A DNA stretch of 64,000 nucleotides from the NCBI GenBank assembly GCA_007182875.1, contig AP019514.1, forward strand, positions 992,001 through 1,056,000, given 5' to 3'. The position numbers and the translations under genes were made by a program. This document shows positions 1-9,227 of this stretch, one piece after another. The notes below the pieces were generated by a model. The model was given only the letters and a program-made list of their open reading frames with translations. It was not told where the DNA came from and did not search any database. Positions within the stretch are counted from its first letter, which is position 1; every line of letters begins with the position of its first letter. The stretch is from Vreelandella sulfidaeris (lineage in GTDB: Bacteria > Pseudomonadota > Gammaproteobacteria > Pseudomonadales > Halomonadaceae).

Positions 1-795
1 AACCTCGATTAGTCGCCTGTTTATCGCGGGTATTATTCCGGGCCTTCTGATTGGCTTTGCACTCATGGTGACGACCTATATTCTTGCCAAAAGAATGGTG
101 GCGGCGTACGTCAGTTCCGCTGGGATCGCCTCTGGAAAGCCTTCAAAGATGCCTGGCTTGCGCTGGTGTTACCGGTGATTGTGATTGGCGGCATTATCGG
201 CGGTGTTTTTACCGCGACCGAAGCGGCCGTAGCGGCATTGCTCTATGCGCTGGCTATTTCGCTGGTGGTCTATCGCGAATTCAAGCTTAAAGAGCTGGGC
301 GGTATGCTAATTCGCACAGCGCGTTTGACCGGTATGGTGATGATGCTGCTAGCGTTTGCGACGGTCATTGCCTGGTTCCTTACCATCAATATGGTGCCGC
401 AAACCTTGGTCAGCCAAGTGCAGGCAATCACTGAGGATCCCTTCCTGCTGCTATTGATCGTGGCTTTCTTGCTGCTGTTGGTGGGGTTTGTGATGGACTT
501 GACCCCAGCGATGGTCATTATGGCGCCGATGCTGGCACCTATTGTCACCTCGGTGGGTGTTGATGCAGCATACTTCGGCGTGCTGATGGCGTTTGTATTG
601 GGCATTGGGTTGTTAACACCGCCTGTGGGTACCTGTCTTTATGTCGGCTGCGGGGTGGGTAAGGTCTCGATGGAGTCGTTGGTCAAAGCCATGCTGCCTT
701 ACTACGCGGCGCTGTTGGTGGTGTTAGTGATTTTGATCGCCTTCCCAGGCATTGTCACTTGGCTGCCGGACCTCACCGCTGTACGCGGCAATTAA
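1..795 (+). CDS. dctM: TRAP transporter large permease, DctM/GntT-like (5' end outside window)
   Basis: This is the C-terminal part of the large membrane subunit of a TRAP transporter, which moves an organic acid inward using a sodium or proton gradient. The start lies before the window. The reading frame begins in frame 2 (SRLFIAGIIPGLLIG...) and moves to frame 1 at an AAAA run near 89-92, after which a DctM pattern continues: GGIIGGVFTATEAA, several hydrophobic helices, and GLLTPPVGTCLYVGCG near the end. The break sits in a homopolymer, so I read it as a sequencing error. Gluconokinase follows 13 bp downstream, which suggests gluconate or a related sugar acid as substrate. That substrate is inferred from context; a C4-dicarboxylate is possible. 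Confidence 0.85.
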
Positions 796-808
796 TAGGA
801 GAGCCTCT

Positions 809-1335
809 GTGAAGACCCTCTCGCATCGTATTTTAGTGATGGGCGTGTCCGGTTCAGGAAAGTCGCATATTGGCCGGCAACTGGCGCTCACCATGGGGGC
901 CACATTATCGATGGCGATGATCATCACTCGCCCGCCAATGTGGCCAAGATGGCGAGTGGCACTCCGCTCAATGATGATGACCGGCGCGAGTGGCTGGATA
1001 CGCTGGCGGCGCTATTCGCTGAGTACCGGGCACGGGATGCGTCGTTGGTGATTGCCTGCTCGGGATTAAAAAAACGTTACCGAGAGCAGCTTCGCCAAGG
1101 TGACCCAGCACTGAATATTCTCTATTTAGAGGGCACGCGCGAGCTTCTGCTGCAGCGCCTAGAGACCCGGGCAGGCCACTTCTTTAAAGGCGATACCATG
1201 TTAGCCAGCCAACTGGTCGACTTGGAACCCCCGGTGAAGAGGGAGGCGTTTAACGCCTCCATTACTTTGTCGCCTAACCAAATCGTTAATCAATTTGCTG
1301 CCACGCTGCGATTAACCTGCCGTACGCTAAGTTAA
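809..1335 (+). CDS. gntK: Gluconokinase (GntK family), one frameshift
   Basis: Phosphorylates D-gluconate to 6-phosphogluconate with ATP, feeding the Entner-Doudoroff or pentose-phosphate route. I chose GTG at 809, with TAGGAGAG just upstream. The P-loop is GVSGSGKS at about residues 11-18. After a frame change at the GGGGG run 895-899 the protein continues IIDGDDHHSPANVAKMASG and TPLNDDDR, the classic gluconokinase substrate-site block, and ends at 1335. Joined length is about 175 residues, normal for the family. It lies between the TRAP permease and a LacI-type regulator and is probably co-transcribed with the permease. Confidence 0.88.
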
Positions 1336-1363
1336 AGAAAGGAGTAGGCATGGGGGCCACCCA

Positions 1364-2409
1364 TTGGGTAGGGTAGGCCTCAATGCACCCTCGTTGCACA
1401 AGGCAGTCACCCTTTTGAAGAAAAAACGCCCTACCTTACAGGATATTGCCGACCACGTAGGGGCTACCAAGATGACGGTAAGCCGCTGTCTGCGCGACCC
1501 AGAAACGGTCTCGGAAGGTCTACGTGAACGCATCTTCTCGATTGCCGAACAGATAGGCTATATCCCCAATCGCGCGCCTGATTTACTCTCCAGGGCGACC
1601 AGCCATTCGATAGGCGTTCTGGTGCCGTCGCTCACTAACCAAGTATTTGCCGATGTAATTGTAGGGATCGAGACGCTAACGGAACCGGCCGGTTATCACC
1701 TGATGCTCTCTCACTATGGCTATAGTCCCGAGCTTGAAGAGCGCAGCTTGGCCTCGCTGCTCTCCTATAACGTTGATGGGGTCATCCTTTCTGACCGCGA
1801 CCATACGCCACGCAGCCTGCGTATGCTGGAAACCGCCGGTATCCCCATTGTGGAAATCATGGATACCCACCGCCCTCCGCTACAGCAGGCGGTGGGCTAC
1901 GACAACGTTCAAGCCGCCTACGACATGGTCAGCGAGATGATTATACGGGGGCGACGTCAGGTGATTTATCTGGCGGTGCGTTTGGATGAGCGTACCCGGC
2001 AGCGCGAACTGGGCTACCGCCGCGCCATGGAAGAGCACGGCTTAACGCCCGTTACCCTGCAAAGCACCCAGCGTTCGTCATACAGCGTGGGGGCCGCGCT
2101 ACTTCAGCAGGTAATAACCGATTACCCCGCCGCGGATGGCCTATTCTGCACCAATGATGATGTGGCGGTAGGTGCTTACTTTGAGTGCCAGCGACGCAAC
2201 ATTGATGTGCCGGGACGCATGGCCTTGGCGGGCTTTCATGGCCACGATGTAGGTCATGTGATGACGCCACGACTAGCTAGCGTGGTTACCCCGCGCCAGG
2301 CCATCGGCGAAGCGGCAGCGGGGAGCTGTTGGCGCGCCTTCGCGGTGAGTCGCTGAACCAAACAGTGGTTGATTTGGGCTATCGTATCGAAACAGGCATG
2401 ACGCTATAG
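1364..2409 (+). CDS. LacI/GalR-family transcriptional regulator, gluconate-type (GntR-like)
   Basis: The N-terminus has a LacI helix-turn-helix (TLQDIADHVGATKMTVSRCL) followed by the hinge region and a periplasmic-binding-protein-like effector domain (GVLVPSLTNQVFADVIVG; CTNDDVAVGA). The arrangement with gluconokinase and a transporter matches GntR regulators that repress gluconate use and are released by gluconate; that role is inferred from context. The start is uncertain: TTG at 1364 opens the frame, and a TTG just before the KKKRPTLQDIA segment is also possible. Near 2320 the frame shifts and the last ~28 residues (ELLARLRGESLNQ...TGMTL) lie in another frame, ending at 2409. Confidence 0.82.
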
Positions 2410-2480
2410 AGCATGTTATCGAGTAGCCGCTAGCGGCGTAAATGACTAAAGTAGCCTTTTACCTTTGTCGCGAGGCCGCT

Positions 2481-3327
2481 GTGCAGATTACTCAACTTAA
2501 CATCTACCCCGTTAAATCATTAAAAGGCATCAGCGTTACCCGCAGCGAGCTACAAGAGCACGGTCTTGCTTGGGATCGTCGCTGGATGCTTGTGGACACC
2601 CATCAGCGTTTTGTGACCCAGCGTCAATTGCCAGCGCTTGCCACTATTGAGGTTGCGCTGACCGATGAATCCCTAGTCCTGTCGCATCCTGATGTCGAAC
2701 CGCTAAGCATTCCGTTGGCCGAGCCTCAGGGGAATCTGCGCCTCGTCAGCGTATGGGATGACCACTGCAAAGCGTTGCCTGAAGGTGAAAACGTAACGCG
2801 TTGGCTAGAGGCTGCATTGGGCGAACAGGCTCAAGGGTTAAGTTTGGTGCGCTTTGCCACCGAATTTACCCGGGCGGTGGAACAAGATTTTCTTGATGGC
2901 GGTTCGGCGCATACCTATTTTGCTGATGGCTATCCGTTTTTAATTGCTACCACGGGTTCGTTAGATGCACTGAATCAAGCGTTAGTGGCAAAGGGCAAGC
3001 CCTGTGCCTATGAACCGCTTTCGACCCAATATTGTCGTTGAGAGCAACGAGGCCTGGGCTGAAGACCGCTGGGTAACGCTCAATGAGCAAAACGGCGCTT
3101 TTCAGCTCGCACTGCGTAAGCCGTGTAAGCGGTGCAAGATCACGACGATTGATCAGCACACGGCGGTAGTGCCTGTCCCTGCGGAACCGCTGAAGACCTT
3201 AGTTGAACTCAATACACAGCCCTCCTTGAAAGGTGCGTATTTTGGTCAAAACGCCACGTTAACTGCTGGCGTTGGCAGTGTTATTCGTGTGGGGGATAGG
3301 CTGTTGGCAGCGTCCCGCGGCGTTTAA
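2481..3327 (+). CDS. MOSC domain protein (YcbX-like), one frameshift
   Basis: The protein has an N-terminal MOSC beta-barrel domain (YPVKSLKGISV, WDRRWMLVD) and a C-terminal MOSC domain with the conserved block RPNIVVES and a cysteine motif KPCKRCKITT. Such proteins take part in molybdenum-cofactor sulfur handling or detoxification of N-hydroxylated bases (E. coli YcbX). The two parts lie in different frames that meet at a CCC run near 3001, where KGKPVPMNRFRP is restored. GTG at 2481 with GAGG upstream is my preferred start; ATG at 2442 would add 13 residues. The 3' end overlaps the convergent EamA gene by about 47 bp. Confidence 0.82.
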
Positions 3328-4184
3328 CGCGTAGTAATTTTGTCGCAATAGCCGTGCCGATCAGCGTAATCACCATGCCGACAATAATCTGCAGGTTGAG
3401 TGTTTCGCCGAGCAGCAGGTAACCCCACATTAATGCGCTAACCGGCACCAAAAAGTCACTGTTGACGTTGCGGTAGCGCCCGCGCTAGCGAGTAACCCAA
3501 AGTAGAGTAGAAAGGCGAGTGTGGTGCTGAGTGCGGCCAGGGCTAGAGCGTTTCCCCATGCTAAAGGGCTGATGGGGTCGCTTGGCCATAACAAAATACC
3601 GGGAATCAGCAGCACCAGCGCCGACATGGCACTACTGCCTGCGGCTAGCACACGCGTTGGCAGATGGCCGAGGCGTGTTTTGGAATAGTTGCCCGCAATC
3701 CCATAGCAAAAGGTTGCTGCTAAGACGGCTAAAATAAACCAGCCATCGCCACCCAGCGCAAAATCAAGTCGATCCGCAGAGAGCACATAAACACCCACGA
3801 GTGCCAGGGCGAGGCCTAAGTATTGCTGACGCTGGATGGCGGTCGCGAAAAACAGGGCGCCAATCAGTGCGGTAAAAATCGGCGTCGTAGCGTTAATCAA
3901 TGACGTAAAGCCCGCTTCAAGGCGTGTGGTAGCGAGTGCAAGTAACGAAAAAGGCAGTACGTGATTAACTATGCCCAAGAATAATAGCGGCCCCTTATGC
4001 TGCCAGATGAGGCGCAGATAGTGCAGGCTAATAAGCAGCGGCGTTAGCAGTAATGCGCCAATTCCCATGCGCACCAGCACTAACGGCACCGCGCCAAATT
4101 CGGGGCGGCCACGCGCATAAAAATAAACGACAAGCCCCAGAGTGAAGAGAGCAATATCAAGCGCAGCGCGTCAGCCGACGACAT
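3281..4184 (-). CDS. EamA/DMT-family drug/metabolite exporter, two frameshifts
   Basis: A ten-helix inner-membrane transporter with two EamA repeats; the substrate cannot be told from sequence. Start ATG at 4184 (MSSADALRLILLSSLWGLSF), with TAAGGATC upstream. Two single-base losses interrupt the frame: one in CCCC near 4104 (PEFGAVPLVLVR restored) and one in the AAAAA run 3450-3454, after which the last repeat continues FLVPVSALMWGYLLLGE to a TAA at 3281. With both repaired the length is about 301 residues, normal for the family. It converges on the MOSC gene with overlapping 3' ends. Confidence 0.82.
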
Positions 4185-4383
4185 AGCGGATCCTTACAGG
4201 CTAAAAGTCATGCAATTAGAGAGCTAACTAGCTTACGACCGAACCAGTCCTGATGGAAGCCTGGAAAGGGTTGACTCGGCAGAGCGGTAAAAATCAGCTA
4301 CGCTTGATAGGTGGCTAAACAGCAACTGCCGTTTAGCTCTATTTGACAATACGTCTAAGCATATTGGCACATAAGGAGTTGTT

Positions 4384-4806
4384 ATGGATCGTACAGCTAG
4401 CGCACGTTGGGAAGGTGGTCTCAAGGATGGTAAAGGCACCGTTTCAACCGAGAGTGGCGTTTTAGATGCCAAGTACTCCTTCAGCAAGCGCTTTGAAGAT
4501 GAAAAAGGCACTAACCCTGAGGAACTGATTGGCGCAGCGCATGCCAGTTGCTTCTCAATGGCGCTCTCAATGATTTTGGGTGATAAAGGCTATACCGCCG
4601 ATTCTATCGAAACCAGCGCCAAGGTGACTCTTTCCCAGAGCGATTCAGGGTTTGATATTTCGAAAATTCATCTGGACGTTGTCGCCGCGATCAGTGGCGC
4701 CGACGAAGCTGCTTTTCAGGAGGCGGCAGAAACGGCCAAAGCTAATTGCCCCGTTTCTAAAGTTCTTAATGCTGAAATCAGCATGAACGCTAAATTAAAA
4801 GCCTGA
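4384..4806 (+). CDS. osmC: OsmC-family peroxiredoxin
   Basis: An intact 140-residue OsmC protein, a thiol peroxidase that reduces organic hydroperoxides. The two catalytic cysteines are present in their usual contexts, [10 protein letters not shown] (about residue 57) and [10 protein letters not shown] (about 122). The start [16 protein letters not shown] matches the family, and AAGGAG lies 8 bp upstream. It is monocistronic: a hairpin follows its stop and the next gene is on the other strand. Confidence 0.95.
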   Translation: MDRTASARWEGGLKDGKGTVSTESGVLDAKYSFSKRFEDEKGTNPEELIGAAHASCFSMALSMILGDKGYTADSIETSAKVTLSQSDSGFDISKIHLDVVAAISGADEAAFQEAAETAKANCPVSKVLNAEISMNAKLKA

Positions 4807-4821
4807 TTTAATTAATTCACG

Positions 4822-4856
4822 GATCCACACATAGCCATTATATGTGGATCTTTATT
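4822..4856 (+). terminator. Rho-independent terminator of osmC
   Basis: GATCCACA (4822-4829) pairs with TGTGGATC (4843-4850) and is followed by TTTATT, 16 bp past the osmC stop. Confidence 0.7.
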
Positions 4857-4882
4857 GATTTTAAGTGGTTAATTAAAAGTAA

Positions 4883-4914
4883 TAAAAAAGCCTTGGCAAG
4901 TGCCAAGGCTTTTA
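4883..4914. terminator. Bidirectional terminator between osmC and the PRC-barrel gene
   Basis: A near-perfect inverted repeat AGCCTTGGCA / TGCCAAGGCT (4889-4910) is flanked by an A-run on the left and TTTT on the right, so it can terminate transcription in both directions. It most likely serves the minus-strand PRC-barrel gene that ends at 4947. Confidence 0.75.
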
Positions 4915-4946
4915 TGTAGCTAAGCTATTATACAGCTATCCGACGC

Positions 4947-5360
4947 TCATTCTTCGCGGTTATATTCTTCAGCTGCTTCAAGCGCATCTTGTGACGCTTT
5001 GACGGTAATGACGTAGTCTTCGCCATTTTCATGTTTGGACAGTTCAAGTGAATCCCATTCGATGGCGACGTTTTTCTCGCCCATCCCTAGGAAGCCACCA
5101 ACACCTACAACGACGGCATTGATTTGCCCATCTTCATCAATAACAAGGTCAGTGATGGTGCCAATATCTTCGTCATCTTCGACGCTGCTTTTGACTTGGT
5201 TACCGGTCAGAGCATCCGAATGGAAAGTGCCTTCTGGCGTTTCCGTCAGGTAAGTCGCTTCCATGGTGGTGGTATTCTCTTCGGCATTTGCCGCACCTGC
5301 AGCAAACATAACAGCCGGCACCATGAGAGTACCTAGAATAGCGGGTTTGATCATTTTCAT
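4947..5360 (-). CDS. Exported PRC-barrel domain protein
   Basis: An intact 137-residue protein with a Sec signal peptide (MKMIKPAILGTLMVPAVMFA, cleavage likely after AGAANA) and one PRC-barrel domain (about residues 45-115; DIGTITDLVIDEDGQINAVV, GVGGFLGMGEKNVAIEW). PRC-barrels are small protein- or RNA-contact modules; exported single-domain forms are common in halophilic and marine proteobacteria but their role is not established. Very acidic, consistent with a halophile's exported protein. It is transcribed alone. Confidence 0.8.
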   Translation of the reverse strand: MKMIKPAILGTLMVPAVMFAAGAANAEENTTTMEATYLTETPEGTFHSDALTGNQVKSSVEDDEDIGTITDLVIDEDGQINAVVVGVGGFLGMGEKNVAIEWDSLELSKHENGEDYVITVKASQDALEAAEEYNREE

Positions 5361-5658
5361 TTTTACTTGCTCCTTGCGATTTTATTGGGCCTTAACGACT
5401 CCGCGTAACAGCCCGAATAAATCAATAGCGTCGGTATTAGTTGCCGGTTAAATAAGTGATGGCAACGCCTGCACTATTTACTCCTGATTGTGTTAATTAC
5501 AATTAAGTAACTAACGCCGTATTGCGGCTTTCTTCGCAAATACAAACATAGATTAGTCGCTGTGCTCAAAAATGCAATTTCTTAACTATTTGTGTTTAAT
5601 TAATTTAGCGTAGTTGAAAATAGTTGAAAGTAATTGAGAATAGTTGAAAATTGTGTCG
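5361..5658. other. Intergenic region upstream of the PRC-barrel gene
   Basis: About 300 bp of AT-rich sequence between the PRC-barrel gene (leftward) and the 3' end of the oxygenase. It should carry the PRC-barrel promoter, but I see no confident -35/-10 pair. Its right end holds the 10-bp tandem repeats listed separately. No gene seen. Confidence 0.6.
5611..5650. repeat. Four tandem 10-bp repeats, TAGTTGAAAA
   Basis: Units at 5611 (TAGTTGAAAA), 5621 (TAGTTGAAAG), 5631 (TAATTGAGAA) and 5641 (TAGTTGAAAA). The period of 10 bp puts the A-tracts on one helix face, as in intrinsically bent DNA. Confidence 0.9.
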
Positions 5659-6326
5659 TTAGCGCGCTGGATCAAGCACGCCACCCAGTGACGCATTGCG
5701 TCTAAACCAGCCTGCTATGCTTGTCCGGGGGTAACGTGTGGGCAGCACTTCATGGGGAATGGACTCTGAAAGGAAGCAGGCAAACGTGCCTGCCTCTGGC
5801 ACCACGCGGGCGACCTCCTGGCTTGGATCATCTGGGTGATAGATAACCATCTCCCCACCGCCGTCGCTTGGCCAGTGGGGGTTAAATAACCGACAGTGGA
5901 GATGACGCGGTTAGCGCGCCCGCGAAAACTATCCAGATGACGCTGATAAAAAAGCCCCAGGGGGGTAGTGGGCAAAGTGAGCTTCGTACTCAAATAAACC
6001 CAAAAACAGCGCGTGATTAAGCGCCTGCTGTAATTCGCTCATGGCGTCTAAATAGCGCCGCTGGGCAGCGCTTTCGTGATCAAGCCAGTGGATCGCATCG
6101 CCTCGAATATCTTTACGTAGCAGGTGCTGCTGGCCTCGGCCGATGCCCGCTTCGTCCAAGCCTTGATAGGCCGCTCGATGCAATATTTCGTGATTCAGTG
6201 CATCGCAAAGCGCAAGATCAATTACCTCCCGACCGACATACCAGCCCTGTTCAACCAGCGCATCGACAGGTCGGCTGGCACTGCTGGGTGCAGTGCAGGT
6301 GACAAGGTAGCAACAGAAGGGGTCAT
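5659..6326 (-). CDS. 2OG-Fe(II) oxygenase (prolyl 4-hydroxylase-like), three frameshifts
   Basis: A soluble dioxygenase of the SM-20/prolyl-4-hydroxylase type that would use 2-oxoglutarate and oxygen to hydroxylate a protein or metabolite. Pieces in three frames join as: ALVEQGWYVGREVIDL... EYEAHFAHYPPG, then FYQRHLDSF (the HxD iron ligands) and SESIPHEVLPT with the distal histidine, and an Arg in TSIAGWFRR for 2OG. Breaks are near 6275, at the GGGG/TTTTT runs around 5955, and near 5870 (CAGTGGGGG). The start ATG at 6326 overlaps the upstream nudL stop (ATGA), so the pair is translationally coupled. The substrate is unknown. Confidence 0.8.
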
Positions 6327-6994
6327 TTGTTGGGTCTCGTTGACGCTGGGTGGGAAGCGCTCTTGGAGGATTGAGAGAGACGGCTGTTACGTTCAGGGTG
6401 GTGGCGAAGCAGGCCGAGAGGGCGTTGATATAAATCGATCGGCATACCAAAACCTTCAGCCAATAATTCCACCAGCATCATCGCCGATAACCCCCAGATG
6501 ACATGGCCATCGACATGATAGCTGGGAACATAGTGGGCAACCCCATCTACGGTAATGACATCGGTATGTGTGCGGTGGTCGTCGAGAAAATGGCTTAACG
6601 GGACTTCAAAGATGGCGTCTAACTCCCCGGGATCAGCGACCAAAGGTAAATCAGGCGGAATAATACCTACCCAGGGAGTCACGCGTATTCCATGCAGTGA
6701 AATGACATCAGACAGCCGTCCCAGGGGTTGCACTAGACCGGGGTCAAGGGCAATCTCCTCTTCAGCCTCGCGTAGCGCTGTGGCGTAAAGATCCGTATCA
6801 AAAGGCTCGCGCTTGCCACCTGGAAAGGCCACTTGACCACTGTGTGTGGCTAAATGGCTGGCGCGGCGGGTAAACAGCAAGGTAGGCGCAGGGCGCTCAA
6901 CAATCGGCAACAGTACCGCGGCCTCGGGCATCACGATGTGGTCCAAGCGTTGAGGAGTAAGCTGTTGCAGCTGTTTACGCAGTTTCTCTAACAT
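6323..6994 (-). CDS. nudL: Nudix hydrolase, CoA pyrophosphatase type
   Basis: A 223-residue Nudix protein of the NudL/YeaB type, which cleaves coenzyme A to 3',5'-ADP and phosphopantetheine. The Nudix box reads GGKREPFD...ALREAEEEIAL (about residues 60-85), with the RE-EE metal-binding core, and is preceded by VAFPGG as in CoA pyrophosphatases. The reading frame is intact. The stop overlaps the start of the oxygenase downstream (ATGA). The far C-terminus (after residue 190) is not typical, so a shift there cannot be excluded. Confidence 0.85.
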   Translation of the reverse strand: MLEKLRKQLQQLTPQRLDHIVMPEAAVLLPIVERPAPTLLFTRRASHLATHSGQVAFPGGKREPFDTDLYATALREAEEEIALDPGLVQPLGRLSDVISLHGIRVTPWVGIIPPDLPLVADPGELDAIFEVPLSHFLDDHRTHTDVITVDGVAHYVPSYHVDGHVIWGLSAMMLVELLAEGFGMPIDLYQRPLGLLRHHPERNSRLSQSSKSASHPASTRPNK

Positions 6995-7087
6995 GGGGCA
7001 TCCCGTTACTTTGTTCTCTTTACCCAGCAGCGGTCGTTAACGTCAAGCGCGTTGAGGCTTCTATCCACCAGCCGTTGAGAATATGCG

Positions 7088-7645
7088 ATGAATTTTGCAG
7101 CCAGTGTGGTGATAAAGTACGTTTTGCCATTCCTGAAGGCGACGACCGTCCACGTTACTTGTGCGATGTCTGCGGCACGATCCACTACCAGAATCCCCGC
7201 ATTGTGGCGGGCACTTTGCCGGTCAGTGGCAGCAAAGTACTGCTCTGTAAGCGCGCGATTGCCCCGCGTAAAGGCTATTGGACGCTACCGGCTGGCTACA
7301 TGGAAAATGCCGAATCGACGCAGCAAGCCGCGGTTCGAGAGACCCGCGAAGAGGCTTGTGCCGAGGTCGAGTTAGCTAATCTGTATACGCTCATTGATTT
7401 CACCACACATCAACCAGGTGTATATGATTTTTCGCGCTGAGCTAGTCGGTGGTTTCAGTGCGGGACCAGAGAGCACGGAAGTCGCGTTATTTGAGGAGCA
7501 TGAGATCCCCTGGGATGAGCTTGCCTTTATGACGATTGAGCGCACGCTTAGGCACTTTTACGCGGACCGACCCCTCAATGCGTTTCCGCTGCATATCAGC
7601 ATGGTGACCCCTGAAGACCGCGAGCGCTATTTTGGTAGTGTATGA
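7088..7645 (+). CDS. Nudix hydrolase with N-terminal zinc ribbon, two frameshifts
   Basis: The protein begins with a four-cysteine zinc ribbon (NFCSQCG...CDVCGTIHYQNPR) followed by a Nudix domain whose box is GYMENAESTQQAAVRETREE. Substrate unknown; relatives act on ADP-ribose or NAD-like nucleotides. ATG at 7088 is the right start only if one T is added to the TTTT run at 7092-7095 (restoring MNFCSQCG); a second shift near 7402 joins the box to HINQVYMIFRAEL and the C-terminal end at 7645. It diverges from nudL across about 90 bp. Confidence 0.82.
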
Positions 7646-7672
7646 GTCTTCAATAGTACTACGTGTATCCGC

Positions 7673-7982
7673 TTAAAGGTCGGCCAACTGCCATACATCA
7701 TACGCGACTTCTTCGTAGGGGTGAGCAAGTTTCAAGGCGGCAATGGCGCCGTGGATATGCGCTTCATCGCACAGCAACTCGACTTTGAACTCTTCTACCC
7801 TTTCCAAACTGCCAACCGAGCCGATATGCGGGTTGGCTTCTCCCGTGGGGCGAAATTGGCCCGTGCCTAGGGTTTGAAAGCAGGCATGGTCATAATTGCC
7901 AATACGGCCTGCACCGGCTTCAAACACTGCTTGCTTGACGCTTTCCGCATCTTCTATGGGAACAAAAAGCGAGCTTATACAT
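7673..7982 (-). CDS. NIF3/YqfO-like small protein, one frameshift
   Basis: A roughly 103-residue protein with the signature AGAGRIGNYDHACFQTLGTGQFRP and a C-terminal HPYEEVAYDVWQL, matching the YqfO insert / NIF3-related small domain (structural PII-like fold, function unproven). The start is ATG at 7982 (MYKLAF...), with GGGAGAG upstream; the AAAAA run at 7964-7968 carries the shift that otherwise makes the frame open further upstream. It is convergent with the Nudix gene. Confidence 0.75.
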
Positions 7983-8108
7983 GCTATCTCTCCCTGCGAT
8001 CGGTCCATGAAAACATTAAGCTCTGGGTATGTTAGCGGATAGACGACTACAGGTCGCGGGCTAAGCTTTGTATGATGATGCTTTTATGACTGTTTTGAGA
8101 GCCGCCCA

Positions 8109-9054
8109 ATGGATAAATTTGAAGTAAAGCTGGATCAGGCGGCCAGAGCCGCTTGGATGTCCCACGTGGGCGGAATGACACAGGATGAGATTGCCAGTCA
8201 ATTGGGGGTCTCAAGGCCAGGGGTACAGCGCTTACTGGCGTTGGCGCGGCAAGAGGGCCTGGTAAAAGTACATATCGATCACCCTATCTCTAATTGTATG
8301 GCATTGGGGAAGACGTTGCGTGATCACTTTGAGCTGACTTACTGCGACGTTGTCCCTGCCGATAACCACGCCGTCGAAAGCGCTGCCAGCTATCTGGCGG
8401 TAGCCGCGGCTGAGCGCATTGCTCAATTGGTAGAGCGTAGCGAGCCATTGACACTATCGCTTGGCACCGGGCGCTCGGTACGTGCGGCGGTAGAAGCACT
8501 CAGCCGCGTTGAACGCCCCAGCATCGCTTTGTTTCCCTGGTGGGTAATGTTGCCCGGGACGGCTCGGCCAACCGCTACGATGCCGTCATGGTAATGGCGG
8601 ATAAAACCGGGGAGAGCGTTTTTACCCGCACCGGTGGTGGCCGAATCGCTCACCGAAAAACAGGCAATGCTGGCGCAGCGTTTATTCAAGGCGATTGCCG
8701 ATGTGGCAAGGGAGTCCGAAGCCGCTTTTATCGGTATCGGTCGTATCGATCGCCAAGCCACACTGTTTCAAGATCATTTTATTAGCGAAAGTGAGCTGGA
8801 TGAGCTGTTGGGCTTGGCGGCGGTAGGCGAGCTACTAGGCTGGCCGTTGAACAGGGAAGGAGAGGTGATCGATTGCTCGATTACGCGGCGAGTAACCAGT
8901 CTACCCCTGGAGCGTTTTGGTAAACACCACATGGTAGCGATAGCAGGGGGGTATGAAAAAAGCCCCGGCGATTCATGCCGCATTGCGTGGTGGTTGGCTA
9001 AAAGGGTTGGTTACCGACGAAGTGGCTGCTCGGCAGATTGTTGAGGCGCTCTAG
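8109..9054 (+). CDS. SorC-family sugar-binding transcriptional regulator (polyol operon)
   Basis: N-terminal helix-turn-helix (MTQDEIASQLGVSRPGVQRLLA, read in two parts around residues 20-45) and a SorC effector domain with the phosphosugar-site pattern LSLGTGRSVRAA and FIGIGRID. In this context it should control the ABC/polyol operon that starts 174 bp downstream, probably responding to a phosphorylated sugar. Breaks near 8537, 8630 and 8957 are all next to short homopolymers; joined, the protein is about 315 residues and ends KGLVTDEVAARQIVEAL at 9054. Confidence 0.82.
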
Positions 9055-9117
9055 GGCTTTCAAACCCGGCTGCGTGCACTGCAATATGCAATAAGTGTAA
9101 TAAGTTAGCGTAAAGTC

Positions 9118-9149
9118 TAAGCCAATCGGCTTTGCTTTTTTTTGGCTTA
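9118..9149 (+). terminator. Terminator after the SorC regulator gene
   Basis: AAGCC (9119-9123) AATC GGCTT (9128-9132) followed by GC and eight T. A competing longer pairing exists: TAAGCCA (9118-9124) with TGGCTTA (9143-9149). The regulator therefore probably has its own transcript end. Confidence 0.6.
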
Positions 9150-9154
9150 CGTAA

Positions 9155-9190
9155 GATCATTTGTTCGATCGATGATCAATATGATCAAGG
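9155..9190. promoter_or_regulatory. Putative SorC operator: clustered GATCA/TGATC palindromic motifs
   Basis: GATCATTTGTTCGATCGATG followed by ATCAATATGATCAA contains several TGATC/GATCA half-sites and the imperfect palindrome TTGTTCGATCGATGATCAA. It sits 38 bp before the binding-protein gene and is the natural site for the adjacent regulator. The assignment is inferred from position and symmetry only. Confidence 0.45.
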
Positions 9191-9227
9191 CAACAACAAT
9201 GCCAACACATGCCCATAGGAGTGCTAT

